Shown piece after piece: positions 45,846 to 54,778 of a stretch of DNA of 64,000 nucleotides. Below the pieces are notes generated by a model. The model saw only the letters and a list, made by a program, of their open reading frames with translations, ran no database searches and had not been told where the DNA came from. The position numbers and the translations under genes are program-made. Within the stretch, counting starts at the first letter, position 1; every line of letters begins with the position of its first letter. The stretch is from Flavobacterium sp. Sd200 (GTDB taxonomy: Bacteria; Bacteroidota; Bacteroidia; Flavobacteriales; Flavobacteriaceae), in NCBI RefSeq assembly GCF_009826935.1, contig NZ_WUMN01000001.1, positions 310,001 to 374,000 of the forward strand, written 5' to 3'.

Positions 45846-46002
45846 CATTAAAAACACTCTGATTGTTGGTTTACAAATTTACATTCTTTTTTGGGTTTGC
45901 CTATACAGCTATGCCACAAAGATGCCCAGAGAAAGACAAAGATTCGTAAAGCAGCAGATTACAGTATTGTTTGCTTTGGATAATGTAGAAGTTAATACTC
46001 AT

Positions 46003-46039
46003 AAAAAATAAGCCCGCAATACTTTCGCATTGCAGGCTT
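46003..46039 (-). terminator. Terminator of the YceI gene
   Basis: 11-bp stem with one mismatch (AAGCCCGCAAT / ATTGCAGGCTT), 8-nt loop, T-rich tract on the minus strand. Confidence 0.8.
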
Positions 46040-46080
46040 ACCAAAAATTGAGTTAGTGTATAAAAAAAGCTTACGCTTAA

Positions 46081-46611
46081 TTACTGTTTTACATACTGTA
46101 GCTCTAAAGCCAGTTTTACTTCTTCGCCCAGCATAACGCCTCCGGTTTCAAGAGCTGCGTTATAAGTAAGGCCAAAGTCTTTACGGTTTATTTTTCCTGT
46201 AGCGCTAAAGCCGGCTTTTATATTGCCCCAAGGGTCTTTTTGTATGCCGCCAAACTCTACATCAAGGGTAACCTGTTTTGTAACACCGTGCAATGTAAAG
46301 TCGCCTGTAAGTACATAATCATCACCACCTTTTTTAGTAAAAGAAGTAGAGGTAAATGTTAGTTTAGGAAACTGTTCCACATCAAAAAAGTCTGCACTTT
46401 TAAGGTGTCCGTCGCGGTCTGAGTTGTTTGTGTTTATAGAATCTGCGTCTGCGCTAAATTCAAAAGAAGCGTTCTCAAAGTTCTCATCGTCAGATGTTAC
46501 TGCACCTTCAAATTTTGTGAAGTTACCCGATACGTTAGTGAACATTAAGTGTTTTACTTTAAAAGTTGCTTCTGAGTGTGTTGGGTCTAATACCCATTTT
46601 GTTGTTGCCAT
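46081..46611 (-). CDS. YceI family lipid-binding protein, cytoplasmic form
   Basis: 176 residues: WVLDPTHSEATFKVKHLMFT opening, FEFSADADSINTNNSDRDGHLK, the PKLTFTSTSF strand, LTGDFTLHGVTKQVTLDVEFGG and FSATGKINRKDFGL. YceI proteins form a lipocalin-like barrel that binds polyisoprenoids. No signal peptide is present here, so it is cytoplasmic. Its promoter carries the same FNR-like site as the pirin gene upstream, pointing to stress or redox co-regulation. Confidence 0.9.
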   Translation of the reverse strand: MATTKWVLDPTHSEATFKVKHLMFTNVSGNFTKFEGAVTSDDENFENASFEFSADADSINTNNSDRDGHLKSADFFDVEQFPKLTFTSTSFTKKGGDDYVLTGDFTLHGVTKQVTLDVEFGGIQKDPWGNIKAGFSATGKINRKDFGLTYNAALETGGVMLGEEVKLALELQYVKQ

Positions 46612-46673
46612 GATTTAATTTTTTATGGTTTATTGATCGTTTAAAATATGTTGTGTTGTTTAAATGAACAGTA

Positions 46674-46721
46674 CAAATTTCCGGCTTTAATTATTGCCCG
46701 GCATTGAACTGGGACAAGAAA
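46674..46721 (-). promoter_or_regulatory. yceI promoter with FNR-like activator site
   Basis: -7 box GAAATTTG (46681-46674), then 19 bp, then a 21-bp block (46701-46721) identical to that of the pirin gene. The core TTGAACTGGGACAA (46704-46717) has TTG-N8-CAA, the Crp/Fnr spacing. The site centre lies 33 bp upstream of the -7 centre, a class II activator position. Confidence 0.65.
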
Positions 46722-46730
46722 TTGTTTTTT

Positions 46731-47606
46731 TTACAAAGCCATTGGCACATCCATTAGCAGTACCTCGGCATTTTGAGAGTTGGCGGTAATGGCTAACGAA
46801 TCAATATTCCAAATACCAAGGCCATCGCGCTCGTTCAGTTTTATATTTCCTATGGTTATATCGCCTTTAAGTACAAAAGCATAAACACCGTTACCTTTTT
46901 TCTTTACGTTATAGTTTACAGAGAATCCTTTATCAAACTGCCCCATGTGAAACCATGCGTCCTGATGTATCCATACGCCTTCGTCATTAGCGTTAGGCGA
47001 AAGTATCTGTTGCAGTTTATTGTGTCTTTTTGCAACATCAAGAGTTATTTGGTCATACCTTGGTGTAACATTACGCTTGTTTGGATACAGCCATATTTGA
47101 AGAAACTTGGTAAGCCTGTCTTTGTTTTTATTGTACTCGCTGTGTTGTATGCCGGTTCCGGCACTCATAACCTGTATATCGCCTTTTTTAATTATGGTGG
47201 TATTGCCCATGCTGTCTTTATGCTCCAGGTCGCCTTCAAGTGGAATAGAAATAATCTCCATATTATCGTGAGGGTGTGTACCAAAGCCCATACCGGCATC
47301 TACACGGTCGTCGTTAAGCACGCGCAGCACTCCGAAGTGCATCCTGTCGGGGTTATGATAATTAGCAAAGCTAAAGGTGTGATGAGAGTCCAGCCAGCCA
47401 TGGTTGGCATGCCCGCGTGTAGCGGCTTTGTGCAGTACAGTGTTTTCCATAATTTTAGAATCTTCGTTAGGCAGGTGATTATAGCCTATGGGTTCTAAAG
47501 GGGTAATTTCGTCTATATCGTTTTGAAGGGCTTTGCCTACAGCGGCCGATGTAATGAACATTCCTGTTCCCATAAGGCCTTTGCGTATAAAATCTTTCCT
47601 GTCCAT
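46731..47606 (-). CDS. Pirin family protein with N-terminal leader
   Basis: 291 residues. An N-terminal leader of about 40 residues begins MDRKDFIRKGLMGTGMFITSAAVG, resembling the export leaders of Bacteroidota proteins; a twin-arginine pair is absent. The bicupin pirin body has the metal ligands of the first cupin (GTHPHDNMEIISIPLEG ... GIQHSEYN: two His, a His and a Glu). Pirins of this kind can act as quercetin 2,3-dioxygenases; the substrate here is unknown. It lies between its likely regulator (Crp/Fnr, upstream) and the co-regulated yceI gene. Confidence 0.88.
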   Translation of the reverse strand: MDRKDFIRKGLMGTGMFITSAAVGKALQNDIDEITPLEPIGYNHLPNEDSKIMENTVLHKAATRGHANHGWLDSHHTFSFANYHNPDRMHFGVLRVLNDDRVDAGMGFGTHPHDNMEIISIPLEGDLEHKDSMGNTTIIKKGDIQVMSAGTGIQHSEYNKNKDRLTKFLQIWLYPNKRNVTPRYDQITLDVAKRHNKLQQILSPNANDEGVWIHQDAWFHMGQFDKGFSVNYNVKKKGNGVYAFVLKGDITIGNIKLNERDGLGIWNIDSLAITANSQNAEVLLMDVPMAL

Positions 47607-47636
47607 AACTAAGGTTGTTTATTGATTATTACATTG

Positions 47637-47684
47637 CAAAGTTGCGCTTTACCGTAAAGCTGCGCATTGAACTGGGACAAGAAA
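47637..47684 (-). promoter_or_regulatory. Pirin promoter with FNR-like activator site
   Basis: -7 box CAACTTTG (47644-47637), 19 bp, then the 21-bp block 47664-47684. The core TTGAACTGGGACAA lies at 47667-47680. Sequence and spacing are the same as at yceI. Confidence 0.65.
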
Positions 47685-47686
47685 AT

Positions 47687-47757
47687 ATTTATGACTGTAG
47701 ATTTAATATTTGAAGAAATAAAGCTTCCCGGTAATTTTAGAATCTACAGTCATAAAT
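47687..47757 (-). terminator. 17-bp perfect hairpin behind the Crp/Fnr gene
   Basis: Arms 47687-47703 and 47741-47757 are perfectly complementary (ATGACTGTAGATT / AATCTACAGTCAT core) with a 37-nt loop. They lie just after the Crp/Fnr stop and two bases from the pirin operator. A short T-rich tract follows on the minus strand, so it is probably the terminator. Confidence 0.55.
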
Positions 47758-47763
47758 CTTAAA

Positions 47764-48351
47764 TCAATGCTTCGCCAGCTTTGCCCTTGTCTTGCTCAAA
47801 AACTCAGCCGAAATTCCTAAATAGGAGGCTATATAATGCTGCGCCACACGTTGCGGCAATGTAGGGTACTGCTCTAAGAACTCAACATATTTGTCTAAAG
47901 CCGTCATCGATATGGTGTTGAAAAGCCTGTTTTGCGTAACCGACAGATTGCGTTGCAGCAATATCCTGAAAGCCCTTTCAAAGCAGGGGGCTTTTTTAAA
48001 CAATTCTTCTTTAGCCTCGGGCGTAAATGTATAGAATTCACAGTCTTCGAGGGTTTCTATAAAAACTTTGCTGGGCTTATCTTCATAGATGCTGAATGAT
48101 ATATCGCTAACCCATGCGTCTTCTATGGCAAATTGCAATATAACCTCAAAGCCATTGGCGTCGATATAATATTTACGAACACAGCCTTTAATTACAAAAG
48201 CTTCAAAATTGCACATTTCGCCCTCATGCAGCATGATGGTTTTTTTAGGTACTTTTTTATATTCTATAAGCGAATTGAAAATTTCCAGGTCTTGCGGAGT
48301 AAAATCTACATACCTGCTTATGTTTTTATTTATGCTCTCAAAATTATCCAC
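47764..48351 (-). CDS. Crp/Fnr family transcription regulator
   Basis: 195 residues. A cyclic-nucleotide-binding-like barrel (about 25-120: KTIMLHEGEMCNFEAFVIKG, FEVILQFAIEDAWVSD) and a C-terminal helix-turn-helix (LPQRVAQHYIASYLGISAEF LSKTRAKL). No cluster of cysteines suggests an iron-sulphur centre, so it is closer to effector-binding Crp types. It is encoded beside yceI and pirin, whose promoters share a TTG-N8-CAA site, and is the natural candidate to bind it. Confidence 0.9.
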   Translation of the reverse strand: MDNFESINKNISRYVDFTPQDLEIFNSLIEYKKVPKKTIMLHEGEMCNFEAFVIKGCVRKYYIDANGFEVILQFAIEDAWVSDISFSIYEDKPSKVFIETLEDCEFYTFTPEAKEELFKKAPCFERAFRILLQRNLSVTQNRLFNTISMTALDKYVEFLEQYPTLPQRVAQHYIASYLGISAEFLSKTRAKLAKH

Positions 48352-48369
48352 GGTTGTAAGGTTTTACTA

Positions 48370-48377
48370 CAAATATA
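48370..48377 (-). promoter_or_regulatory. -7 box of the Crp/Fnr gene
   Basis: TATATTTG on the minus strand matches TAnnTTTG exactly, 18 bases before the start codon. It implies a very short leader. No FNR-like box is seen here. Confidence 0.45.
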
Positions 48378-48430
48378 GGCTATTTTTTAAAGCAGCTGAA
48401 ATGCAGAATTAGAGTAAAATATTTATTTAA

Positions 48431-48461
48431 TTGTACAAATGCTTTTAGAGCCGTACTTTTG
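48431..48461 (+). promoter_or_regulatory. yaaA promoter
   Basis: TTG (48431-48433), a 20-bp spacer and TACTTTTG (48454-48461): both elements are exact. Transcription would start near 48468, which rules out the in-frame ATG at 48463 as the start. Confidence 0.7.
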
Positions 48462-48480
48462 AGTGTATAAAACCATGCAA

Positions 48481-49239
48481 ATGAAAATTGTTATATCGCC
48501 GGCAAAATCGCTGGACTTTGAAACAAAACTTCCTACCAAAAAATATACTCAGCCCGAATTCCTGGTTAACGCAGAAGTAGTACACACCGCCATAAAAGAA
48601 AAAGCTCCGGCAGAATTAATGGAACTGATGCATATAAGCGATAAACTTGCACAGCTAAATTGGGAACGCAACCAGGAATGGAAAACACCGTTTACCACCA
48701 AAAATGCACGTCCGGCCATATATGCCTTTAACGGCGATGTTTATACCGGTTTTGATGCCTATACGTTGCCTGTAGCCAAACTCAACAAATTGCAGGATAG
48801 CCTGCGCATACTTTCCGGCCTTTATGGATTACTGAAACCACTGGACCTTATACAGCCTTACCGCCTTGAAATGGGTACTCATTTGCCCGTAGGCGATAAT
48901 AAAAATTTGTATGAGTACTGGAAAGCTACACTTACTGAGGCTTTAAATAATGAGCTTAAAGATGATGAACTTTTTTTAAACCTCGCCAGTAAAGAATATT
49001 TTGATGCTGTAGATGCCAAGTCACTTAAAGTGCCTGTAATTACGCCCGAGTTTAAAGACTATAAAGACGGCAACCTGCGAATGGTGAGCTTTTTTGCAAA
49101 AAAGGCGAGGGGTATGATGGTGCGCTATATTATTGATAAGAATGTAAAAACCTTAAAAGGTTTGAAAGGTTTTGATTATGAGGGTTACAGGTTTGACCCT
49201 AAGTTGAGTGATAGTACTACACTTGTTTTTACAAGGTAA
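48481..49239 (+). CDS. yaaA: Peroxide stress protein YaaA
   Basis: 252 residues from ATG 48481 (MKIVISPAKSLDFE), the canonical family start. ATG 48475 two codons earlier is an alternative. Seen: YAFNGDVYTGFDAYTL, LRILSGLYGLLKPLDLIQPYRLEMGT, NLASKEYFDAVD, MVSFFAKKARGMMVRYI. In E. coli YaaA lowers free iron under hydrogen peroxide stress and binds DNA. It is the first gene of a short rightward pair with the 117-aa gene. Confidence 0.92.
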   Translation: MKIVISPAKSLDFETKLPTKKYTQPEFLVNAEVVHTAIKEKAPAELMELMHISDKLAQLNWERNQEWKTPFTTKNARPAIYAFNGDVYTGFDAYTLPVAKLNKLQDSLRILSGLYGLLKPLDLIQPYRLEMGTHLPVGDNKNLYEYWKATLTEALNNELKDDELFLNLASKEYFDAVDAKSLKVPVITPEFKDYKDGNLRMVSFFAKKARGMMVRYIIDKNVKTLKGLKGFDYEGYRFDPKLSDSTTLVFTR

Positions 49240-49263
49240 TTTATAATTTTGATTAGTAGCGCA

Positions 49264-49614
49264 ATGAATTTTAATGAACTGCTCAATAGCGACAGCGACC
49301 ACAATAAATATAAGCAGGGTGTAATTATTTATTTTAATTACAGCCATAGCAACCTTGAACCACTGCATGAACTGGAAAATAAACTTCGCATTGAGTTATA
49401 TAACAGCAAAACGGGTGAGTTTGACGGGCATCAAATGGCATTAGACCTTGCCGATGGCTTTTTGTATTTTTATGGAGACAGTGCTGAAGAACTTTTTAAG
49501 ACTATAAAACCATTATTGTTAGATGCCCCTTTTATGAAAAATGCTGAGGTAAACCTGCGCTTTGGATCTGACGGTGCCAACGGAGTATCGGATATTGATT
49601 TTATATTGGAGTAG
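49264..49614 (+). CDS. Conserved-looking small protein of unknown function
   Basis: 116 residues from ATG 49264 (MNFNELLNSDSDHNKYKQGV). Alternating strands and helices (GVIIYFNYSHSNLEPLHELE; MALDLADGFLYFYGDSAEEL; AEVNLRFGSDGANGVSDIDF) suggest a compact alpha/beta fold. No named family is recognised. It starts 24 bases after yaaA and is probably co-transcribed. Confidence 0.75.
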   Translation: MNFNELLNSDSDHNKYKQGVIIYFNYSHSNLEPLHELENKLRIELYNSKTGEFDGHQMALDLADGFLYFYGDSAEELFKTIKPLLLDAPFMKNAEVNLRFGSDGANGVSDIDFILE

Positions 49615-49770
49615 TATTTTGATAAATAGGTTTTTAGCGATATATAAAGGTTTACCAGCAGTTTAGCGAAATGAAGATGTATTGCCTTTGTTTATTTCTT
49701 TGATTATCAATACTTTGATTATTGGTGTTTGTTTTGCAAAGCTTTTATAACAACATTTAAATTATGTATT

Positions 49771-50661
49771 ATGAAAGCATTACTCACTTCAATCATTTTT
49801 CTTTTTGCAACAGTTGCCTTTAGTCAGGTTAACGCAGGTAACAGTAAAACACAATATGCAAACATCAATGGCAGGCAGTTGGCCTACAGGTCTATAGGTT
49901 CAGGAACTCCTATAGTTTTGACCAATAGGTTTAGAGGAACTTTAGATACCTGGGATCCTTTGTTCTTAGACAACCTTGCCAAAACCAACAGGGTTATTAC
50001 TTTTGATTATACAGGTATAGGATATTCTACCGGAACATTACCCACAGATATTGCTCTTGTAGCTAAAGATGTTAAAGATCTTGCTACACATCTTGGACTT
50101 AAAAAAATAATTCTTGGAGGCTGGTCTTATGGCGGGCTGGTAGCACAAACCGCTGCTTTGCAGTATCCGGAGCTTGTAACGCACCTTATTTTACTTGGCA
50201 CCGGGCCTGTAGGTAAAAGAGAGGTAGAGCTAGACCAATCGTTTTTAAACGTGGCTTTTAAGCCAGTAAACACTCTAGAAGATGAGATTATATTGTTTTT
50301 CGAGCCTGAATCTAATGCTTCGGTTGCTGCTGCAAAAGCGTCACACGATAGGATATATAAACGTGCAGATGTTTCAAAGATTCCATCAACACCAGAGGTA
50401 TTTCAGCTTTATGGCAAAGGAGCAGCGCTGGCAACTGAAGATAAGGTAGGCTTAAGGCAAAAACTTATCGAAACTACATTGCCTATTCTTATAATTTGTG
50501 GAGATCACGATACAAGTTTTGCCGTAGAGAACTGGTATCCGCTGAATGGTAAATTACAAAACGCACAACTAATTGTGTTCTCTAAAACCGGTCATGCACC
50601 GCAGCATCAGCACGCAGGGCCTGTTGCGGCTTACATTCAGAATTTTTTGCTGGTAAAATAA
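49771..50661 (+). CDS. Secreted alpha/beta hydrolase
   Basis: 296 residues from ATG 49771, which begins the signal peptide MKALLTSIIFLFATVAFSQ. The in-frame ATG 42 bases earlier would add polar residues. The fold shows the oxyanion region IVLTNRFRGTLDTW, the nucleophile elbow GGWSYGG, the acid region CGDHDTSF and the His motif KTGHAPQHQH. A periplasmic esterase or related hydrolase is likely; the substrate is unknown. Confidence 0.86.
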   Translation: MKALLTSIIFLFATVAFSQVNAGNSKTQYANINGRQLAYRSIGSGTPIVLTNRFRGTLDTWDPLFLDNLAKTNRVITFDYTGIGYSTGTLPTDIALVAKDVKDLATHLGLKKIILGGWSYGGLVAQTAALQYPELVTHLILLGTGPVGKREVELDQSFLNVAFKPVNTLEDEIILFFEPESNASVAAAKASHDRIYKRADVSKIPSTPEVFQLYGKGAALATEDKVGLRQKLIETTLPILIICGDHDTSFAVENWYPLNGKLQNAQLIVFSKTGHAPQHQHAGPVAAYIQNFLLVK

Positions 50662-50677
50662 AATTGCTTAATCATAT

Positions 50678-50720
50678 AAAAAGCCAACCGTTATAATGTA
50701 AATGCGGTTGGCTTTTCTTT
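50678..50720. terminator. Bidirectional terminator
   Basis: Perfect 12-bp stem (AAAAGCCAACCG / CGGTTGGCTTTT) between two convergent genes, with T-rich tails on both strands. Confidence 0.88.
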
Positions 50721-50736
50721 TAAATTATACTTATGC

Positions 50737-51135
50737 TTACTCTTTATCGGCAAGCATAAAAACGGTATCTGTCCTTTTTAAATTTGGGTTACTGGCTACT
50801 TTTACACGCTGTGTGTAAGAGCTGTCCTTTGCTTTTAAGATCTCGACTGTCATAGTGCCCACTTTGCTAATATCTTTTACACGGGCTGCTGTAGCAGGAG
50901 TAGGGGTAACGGTGTAGGTGCAATCGTCAAGCCAGGCAATATCAAAGTCATAAACTTCTTCTGCATCTTCCATTTTTTCGGTTTGTACATTACCCTTGCG
51001 CGTAATTATTGAAACCTTTTTTGTTTTTGGGTCGGTAATTTTAAAAGTACCTTCCCTAAACTGCGCGCATTTACTTTGGCTTAAGGCAATTACAGGTAAA
51101 AACAACAGTATAAAAAAAGTAATTTTTTGTATCAT
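50737..51135 (-). CDS. Small secreted protein of unknown function
   Basis: 132 residues with signal peptide MIQKITFFILLFLPVIALSQ. The mature part has two cysteines (KCAQF, DDCTY) about 50 residues apart and strand-rich sequence (EGTFKITDPKTKKVSIITRK). A lipocalin-like small barrel is possible. No family is recognised and no sorting tail is present. Confidence 0.75.
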   Translation of the reverse strand: MIQKITFFILLFLPVIALSQSKCAQFREGTFKITDPKTKKVSIITRKGNVQTEKMEDAEEVYDFDIAWLDDCTYTVTPTPATAARVKDISKVGTMTVEILKAKDSSYTQRVKVASNPNLKRTDTVFMLADKE

Positions 51136-51215
51136 AAGCGGGGTAATATTAAAACTGACATCAGTTCAGCATCAATGTTGTATAAAAATACCTCAAAAAT
51201 CTGATTTATCCTACA

Positions 51216-51578
51216 TTAAACTTCAAAATATAGGGCTAATAAACCCAACAGTGCAGGCAATGCCTGTATGTAAAGTATAGATCTTTGGGCAGTAATTGCT
51301 CCATACAAACCAGCTGTCAAAACACATAACAAAAAGAAAGCAGCAACATTAGCGCTCCAAACCTCATCCTTAATAAAAAAAGACCAAAGAAGTCCGGCTG
51401 CCAAAAATCCATTATAAAGCCCTTGGTTTGCAGCAAGCGGTTTTGTTTTTTCAAACAGGTCTTCAGGAAATTTCCTGAAAACTTTTTTGGCCCGCGTAGT
51501 CCACGCAAACATTTCCAGCCACATTATATATAAATGCAACAGGCAAATAAAAGCTATTATTACACGGGCTATTATCAT
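51216..51578 (-). CDS. DUF1304 membrane protein
   Basis: 120 residues, four membrane helices: IIARVIIAFICLLHLYIMWL; GLYNGFLAAGLLWSFFI; ANVAAFFLLCVLTAGLYGAI; LYIQALPALLGLLALYFEV. The signature EMFAWTT...FRKFPEDL of DUF1304 follows helix 1. Function unknown. It starts 3 bases after the RimB-RimK fusion and is in its operon. Confidence 0.87.
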   Translation of the reverse strand: MIIARVIIAFICLLHLYIMWLEMFAWTTRAKKVFRKFPEDLFEKTKPLAANQGLYNGFLAAGLLWSFFIKDEVWSANVAAFFLLCVLTAGLYGAITAQRSILYIQALPALLGLLALYFEV

Positions 51579-51581
51579 GGT

Positions 51582-52958
51582 TTATATAACGTTAGTCCAT
51601 TTAAAATTGCGCTCAATGGCACGTATCATTTCTCCGGCAATATCTTTTTGGGTTGCCCCCTCAATACCTTCTAAACCAGGTGAAGAATTAACCTCAAGCA
51701 ATAGAGGCCCCTTAGACGATCGTATAATATCTACACCTGCTACTTTAAGGTTCATGGCCTTAGCAGCTTTGATAGCTATCTTTTTTTCTTCAGATGTTAC
51801 CTTTATTATAGATGCCGTACCGCCAAGGTGTATGTTGGCACGGAACTCTCCCGGAAGTGCCTCACGCTGTATGGCAGCTACCACTTTGCCGTCTATAACA
51901 AAACAACGAATGTCTTTACCATTGGCCTCTTTAATAAACTCCTGAACCAGTATGTTAGCATTTAGGCTTTTAAATGCATTGATTACGCTCTCTGCCGCTT
52001 TTTTAGTTTCTGCAAGCACAACACCTTTGCCCTGAGTTCCTTCTAAAAGCTTTACGATTAGAGGAGAACCGCCTACCATTTTTATCAGGTCGTTAGTGTC
52101 AAGGGGCGAGTTGGCAAAACCGGTGGTAGGAATATCAATACCGCTGTTTAGTAACAGTTGTAAGGAATACAGCTTGTCGCGGCTTTGGCTTATAGCTGTA
52201 GATGAGTTAAGGCAGAAAACTTTAAGAGCCTCAAAATGGCGGGTAAGGGCACACCCGTAAAAGGTCATGCTTGGGCGAATGCGCGGTATAACAGCATCAA
52301 AATCATTAAGCACCCTGCCACCCCTGTAGTGTATCTCGGGAGTGTCGGCATCCAGTTTCATGTAACAGTACTTAAGGTTTAAAAAATGCATTTCGTGCCC
52401 GCGTGCTTCTCCGGCTTCCATAATGCGCCTGTTGCTGTAAAGTTCTGGATTGCTGGCAAGCAGTCCTATGCGCAGGCCGCGTTTGGGCTCTTCACCCTTT
52501 TCATAATATTCCAGAAGTTTTTCGCGGGTTGGCTGGCCTAACAGAAATTTTTGTTCCGGATCTACCAATAAACGACCGCTCATGGCTTCGCGACCTAAAA
52601 GCATACGAAAACCCATAGAGTCGCGGTTAGTTAGCGTAAACTCTGCTTCCCAGTTTGTTTCGCCAACACGAATTTGTGTTTTTATAACATAGCGTTGCTC
52701 ACGAAAGCCACTGCTGCTTTTTACCACACGTTTGTCTACCAGCGGAGCTTGGCAATGTATAACAGTTTTAGAATTGTTTTGTATAGGATTAATGTCAAAC
52801 TTTACCCAGTTATTGCCGTCTTTTTCAAACGGGGTAATGTTAATGGCATGCAATGCCGAAGTTTTTGCGCCCGAGTCTACACGTGCTTTTATTGTTGGGA
52901 TACCAAGGTCAGGAAAAGCGCACCATTCTTCGCTTCCTACTATTACTTTATCGAGCAT
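51582..52958 (-). CDS. RimB-RimK fusion: zinc/retropepsin-like protease plus glutamate ligase
   Basis: 458 residues. The N-terminal about 140 form a RimB-type retropepsin-like domain ([19 protein letters not shown] with the DSGA catalytic turn; [19 protein letters not shown]). The C-terminal about 300 form an ATP-grasp RimK ligase ([73 protein letters not shown]). RimK adds glutamates to ribosomal protein S6, and RimB can trim or modulate this. Having both in one chain would couple making and removing the tag. The DUF1304 gene follows 3 bases later. Confidence 0.88.
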   Translation of the reverse strand: MLDKVIVGSEEWCAFPDLGIPTIKARVDSGAKTSALHAINITPFEKDGNNWVKFDINPIQNNSKTVIHCQAPLVDKRVVKSSSGFREQRYVIKTQIRVGETNWEAEFTLTNRDSMGFRMLLGREAMSGRLLVDPEQKFLLGQPTREKLLEYYEKGEEPKRGLRIGLLASNPELYSNRRIMEAGEARGHEMHFLNLKYCYMKLDADTPEIHYRGGRVLNDFDAVIPRIRPSMTFYGCALTRHFEALKVFCLNSSTAISQSRDKLYSLQLLLNSGIDIPTTGFANSPLDTNDLIKMVGGSPLIVKLLEGTQGKGVVLAETKKAAESVINAFKSLNANILVQEFIKEANGKDIRCFVIDGKVVAAIQREALPGEFRANIHLGGTASIIKVTSEEKKIAIKAAKAMNLKVAGVDIIRSSKGPLLLEVNSSPGLEGIEGATQKDIAGEMIRAIERNFKWTNVI

Positions 52959-53106
52959 TTTTAGATAGAATTACTTTATCTAAAGTACTACTTTTTTTAG
53001 TTGTGTAAAGAAGCAATGAAATATTTAGCAAAAAAATAATACTGCATCTGCTTGTATCCTTTTACAGAAAAGCTTAATAAAACGTAAAGCTGAATATTGT
53101 ATTGTT

Positions 53107-54777
53107 TTACAGCCTTTTTGTATATGCCCTCTTACGTAAATAAGTAAACAGCACACCAAAAATAGCCAGAACCGCAAGTGGCAGGCCAATGGTTATAAGC
53201 TGTGCCCAAGCATAATTTTCTTCTACTTTCTTTGCATCAAGAAAGTGTAGATTTATATTTTTGCTCCTTATTTTTATTAGTCCGTTGTCGTCCAGCAGGT
53301 AGTTTACACAGTTAAGCAAAAAATCACGGTTGCTGTACGTTTGCTGTAGCCATGGGTCTATGCCGTCGCCCAAAGGCTTTTTGTTGGCATATTTATAATT
53401 TACAATATCGCCATCGGCAATAACTATCATTTTATTGTCGGCCCCGTCGTCTTTAGGATTGGTAAATTTCACAGGTTTTAGCCTGTTCTTGTAGGCCGAT
53501 GTAAATTTACCCTCTAATAATACTCCTAATACCTGATTTCCGTTGTTAAACTGAGACGGATTGACATTGTTTAAAAACTGGTATAGATTTACCTGTGCAG
53601 GCATACCCACAACTTTAGACTCAGGAGAGCTTTGCAGCAGTGCCGTTTTTTTAATATTGTTTTTAAGCGTATCTATTTGCCCGGCAAATTCAAGCTTTAC
53701 AATATTTATGTTCTTATTTATGGGGTGGTTTTCGCGTGAGCGCACTACAGGCGAATATGGCCAGTCTACAGGTGCCTCGCCATTAGCCGACTGCACGCTT
53801 ATTGGTGTGCTTAGCAAGTCCTGTACCAAATTGGCATTAAGGCGAACGCCATATTTAAACAGCATGTCGTCGAGGTTCAAATCTGCCGGATAGGCTAACG
53901 CTGCATTGTTGCTGTTGCGAAGGCTGTCAAGATCCATGCTAACCCTGTCTACCATCCAAAGGGTTTTGCCACCGTTCATTATATATTGATCTATAACGGC
54001 CTTTTCGTCTTCGGTAAAAGCCTGGGTAGGTTTGGCAATAACAGCAAGGTCAAAGCGTTGAAGGTTTTGCAGCGTTTTTTGCCTGTCGTTTGACAGCGAA
54101 TCAAGGTTAAATTCGCCAAGGGCATAATATTCTTTCATGCCCAATAAAAAATCAGACATATACCTGTCAGCAATTTCACCATTACCTTTTAATACGGCAA
54201 CTTTTTTTCTGTCGGTAATGGTAAGCTTTGTAATGGCATCAGAGAAATTATACTCCAGTAATTGTACTGATTTGTTAATGTTCTCGTCCTTATTGGTCAT
54301 GAAATTGTTTACCAATAAAGGCACTTTTACCGAGTGCTGTCCTACGTTGGCAATGGCCCACGGAAAGATTTGGATAACTGATCTCTTGCCCTTACGGGTC
54401 ATTTCGATATTGGTAGGCGTTAAGCCCATCTGATACAATTCCTGTATGTTGTTCTGTACATCTTCTTCCTCGGCCAGCGGGTCGATAAAATTAAAGATGA
54501 TGTTGCTGTTGTACACCTGATATTCTTCTAACAACTGACGTATTTCGTTTTGAAGACGTTTAAATTCCGGCGGCAGGTCTCCTCCTAAAAAAATATCTAT
54601 ATATAAAGGTTCCTGTACTTTTTGCGTTACTGCTACAGATGCTTCCGATAGTGTATAGCGTTTATCGGCAGTAAGGTCAAAACGTTTAAAAACATAGCTC
54701 CCTGCAAAGTTTAGAGCCAATAATGCAGCAGCGGTTATGCCAAGGCGAACGAGGTTTTTTTGTTTAGTGGCTTCCAT
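53107..54777 (-). CDS. gldG: Gliding-motility ABC transporter component GldG
   Basis: 556 residues. A helix near the N-terminus (LVRLGITAAALLALNFAGSY), a large periplasmic auxiliary domain with an IFT52-like region (KVAVLKGNGEIADRYMSDFL; DLAVIAKPTQAFTEDEKAVI; GGKTLWMVDRVSMDLDSLRN; MIVIADGDIVNYKY) and a C-terminal helix (WAQLITIGLPLAVLAIFGVL). It works with GldF, and with GldA encoded elsewhere, and is needed for gliding in Flavobacterium. It starts one base after gldF. Confidence 0.94.
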   Translation of the reverse strand: MEATKQKNLVRLGITAAALLALNFAGSYVFKRFDLTADKRYTLSEASVAVTQKVQEPLYIDIFLGGDLPPEFKRLQNEIRQLLEEYQVYNSNIIFNFIDPLAEEEDVQNNIQELYQMGLTPTNIEMTRKGKRSVIQIFPWAIANVGQHSVKVPLLVNNFMTNKDENINKSVQLLEYNFSDAITKLTITDRKKVAVLKGNGEIADRYMSDFLLGMKEYYALGEFNLDSLSNDRQKTLQNLQRFDLAVIAKPTQAFTEDEKAVIDQYIMNGGKTLWMVDRVSMDLDSLRNSNNAALAYPADLNLDDMLFKYGVRLNANLVQDLLSTPISVQSANGEAPVDWPYSPVVRSRENHPINKNINIVKLEFAGQIDTLKNNIKKTALLQSSPESKVVGMPAQVNLYQFLNNVNPSQFNNGNQVLGVLLEGKFTSAYKNRLKPVKFTNPKDDGADNKMIVIADGDIVNYKYANKKPLGDGIDPWLQQTYSNRDFLLNCVNYLLDDNGLIKIRSKNINLHFLDAKKVEENYAWAQLITIGLPLAVLAIFGVLFTYLRKRAYTKRL

Positions 54778-54778
54778 A

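Noticed and set aside
46947..47498. Rightward 183-codon frame opposite the pirin gene
   Set aside because: Complement of conserved cupin sequence. The pirin metal ligands on the other strand make the real gene certain.
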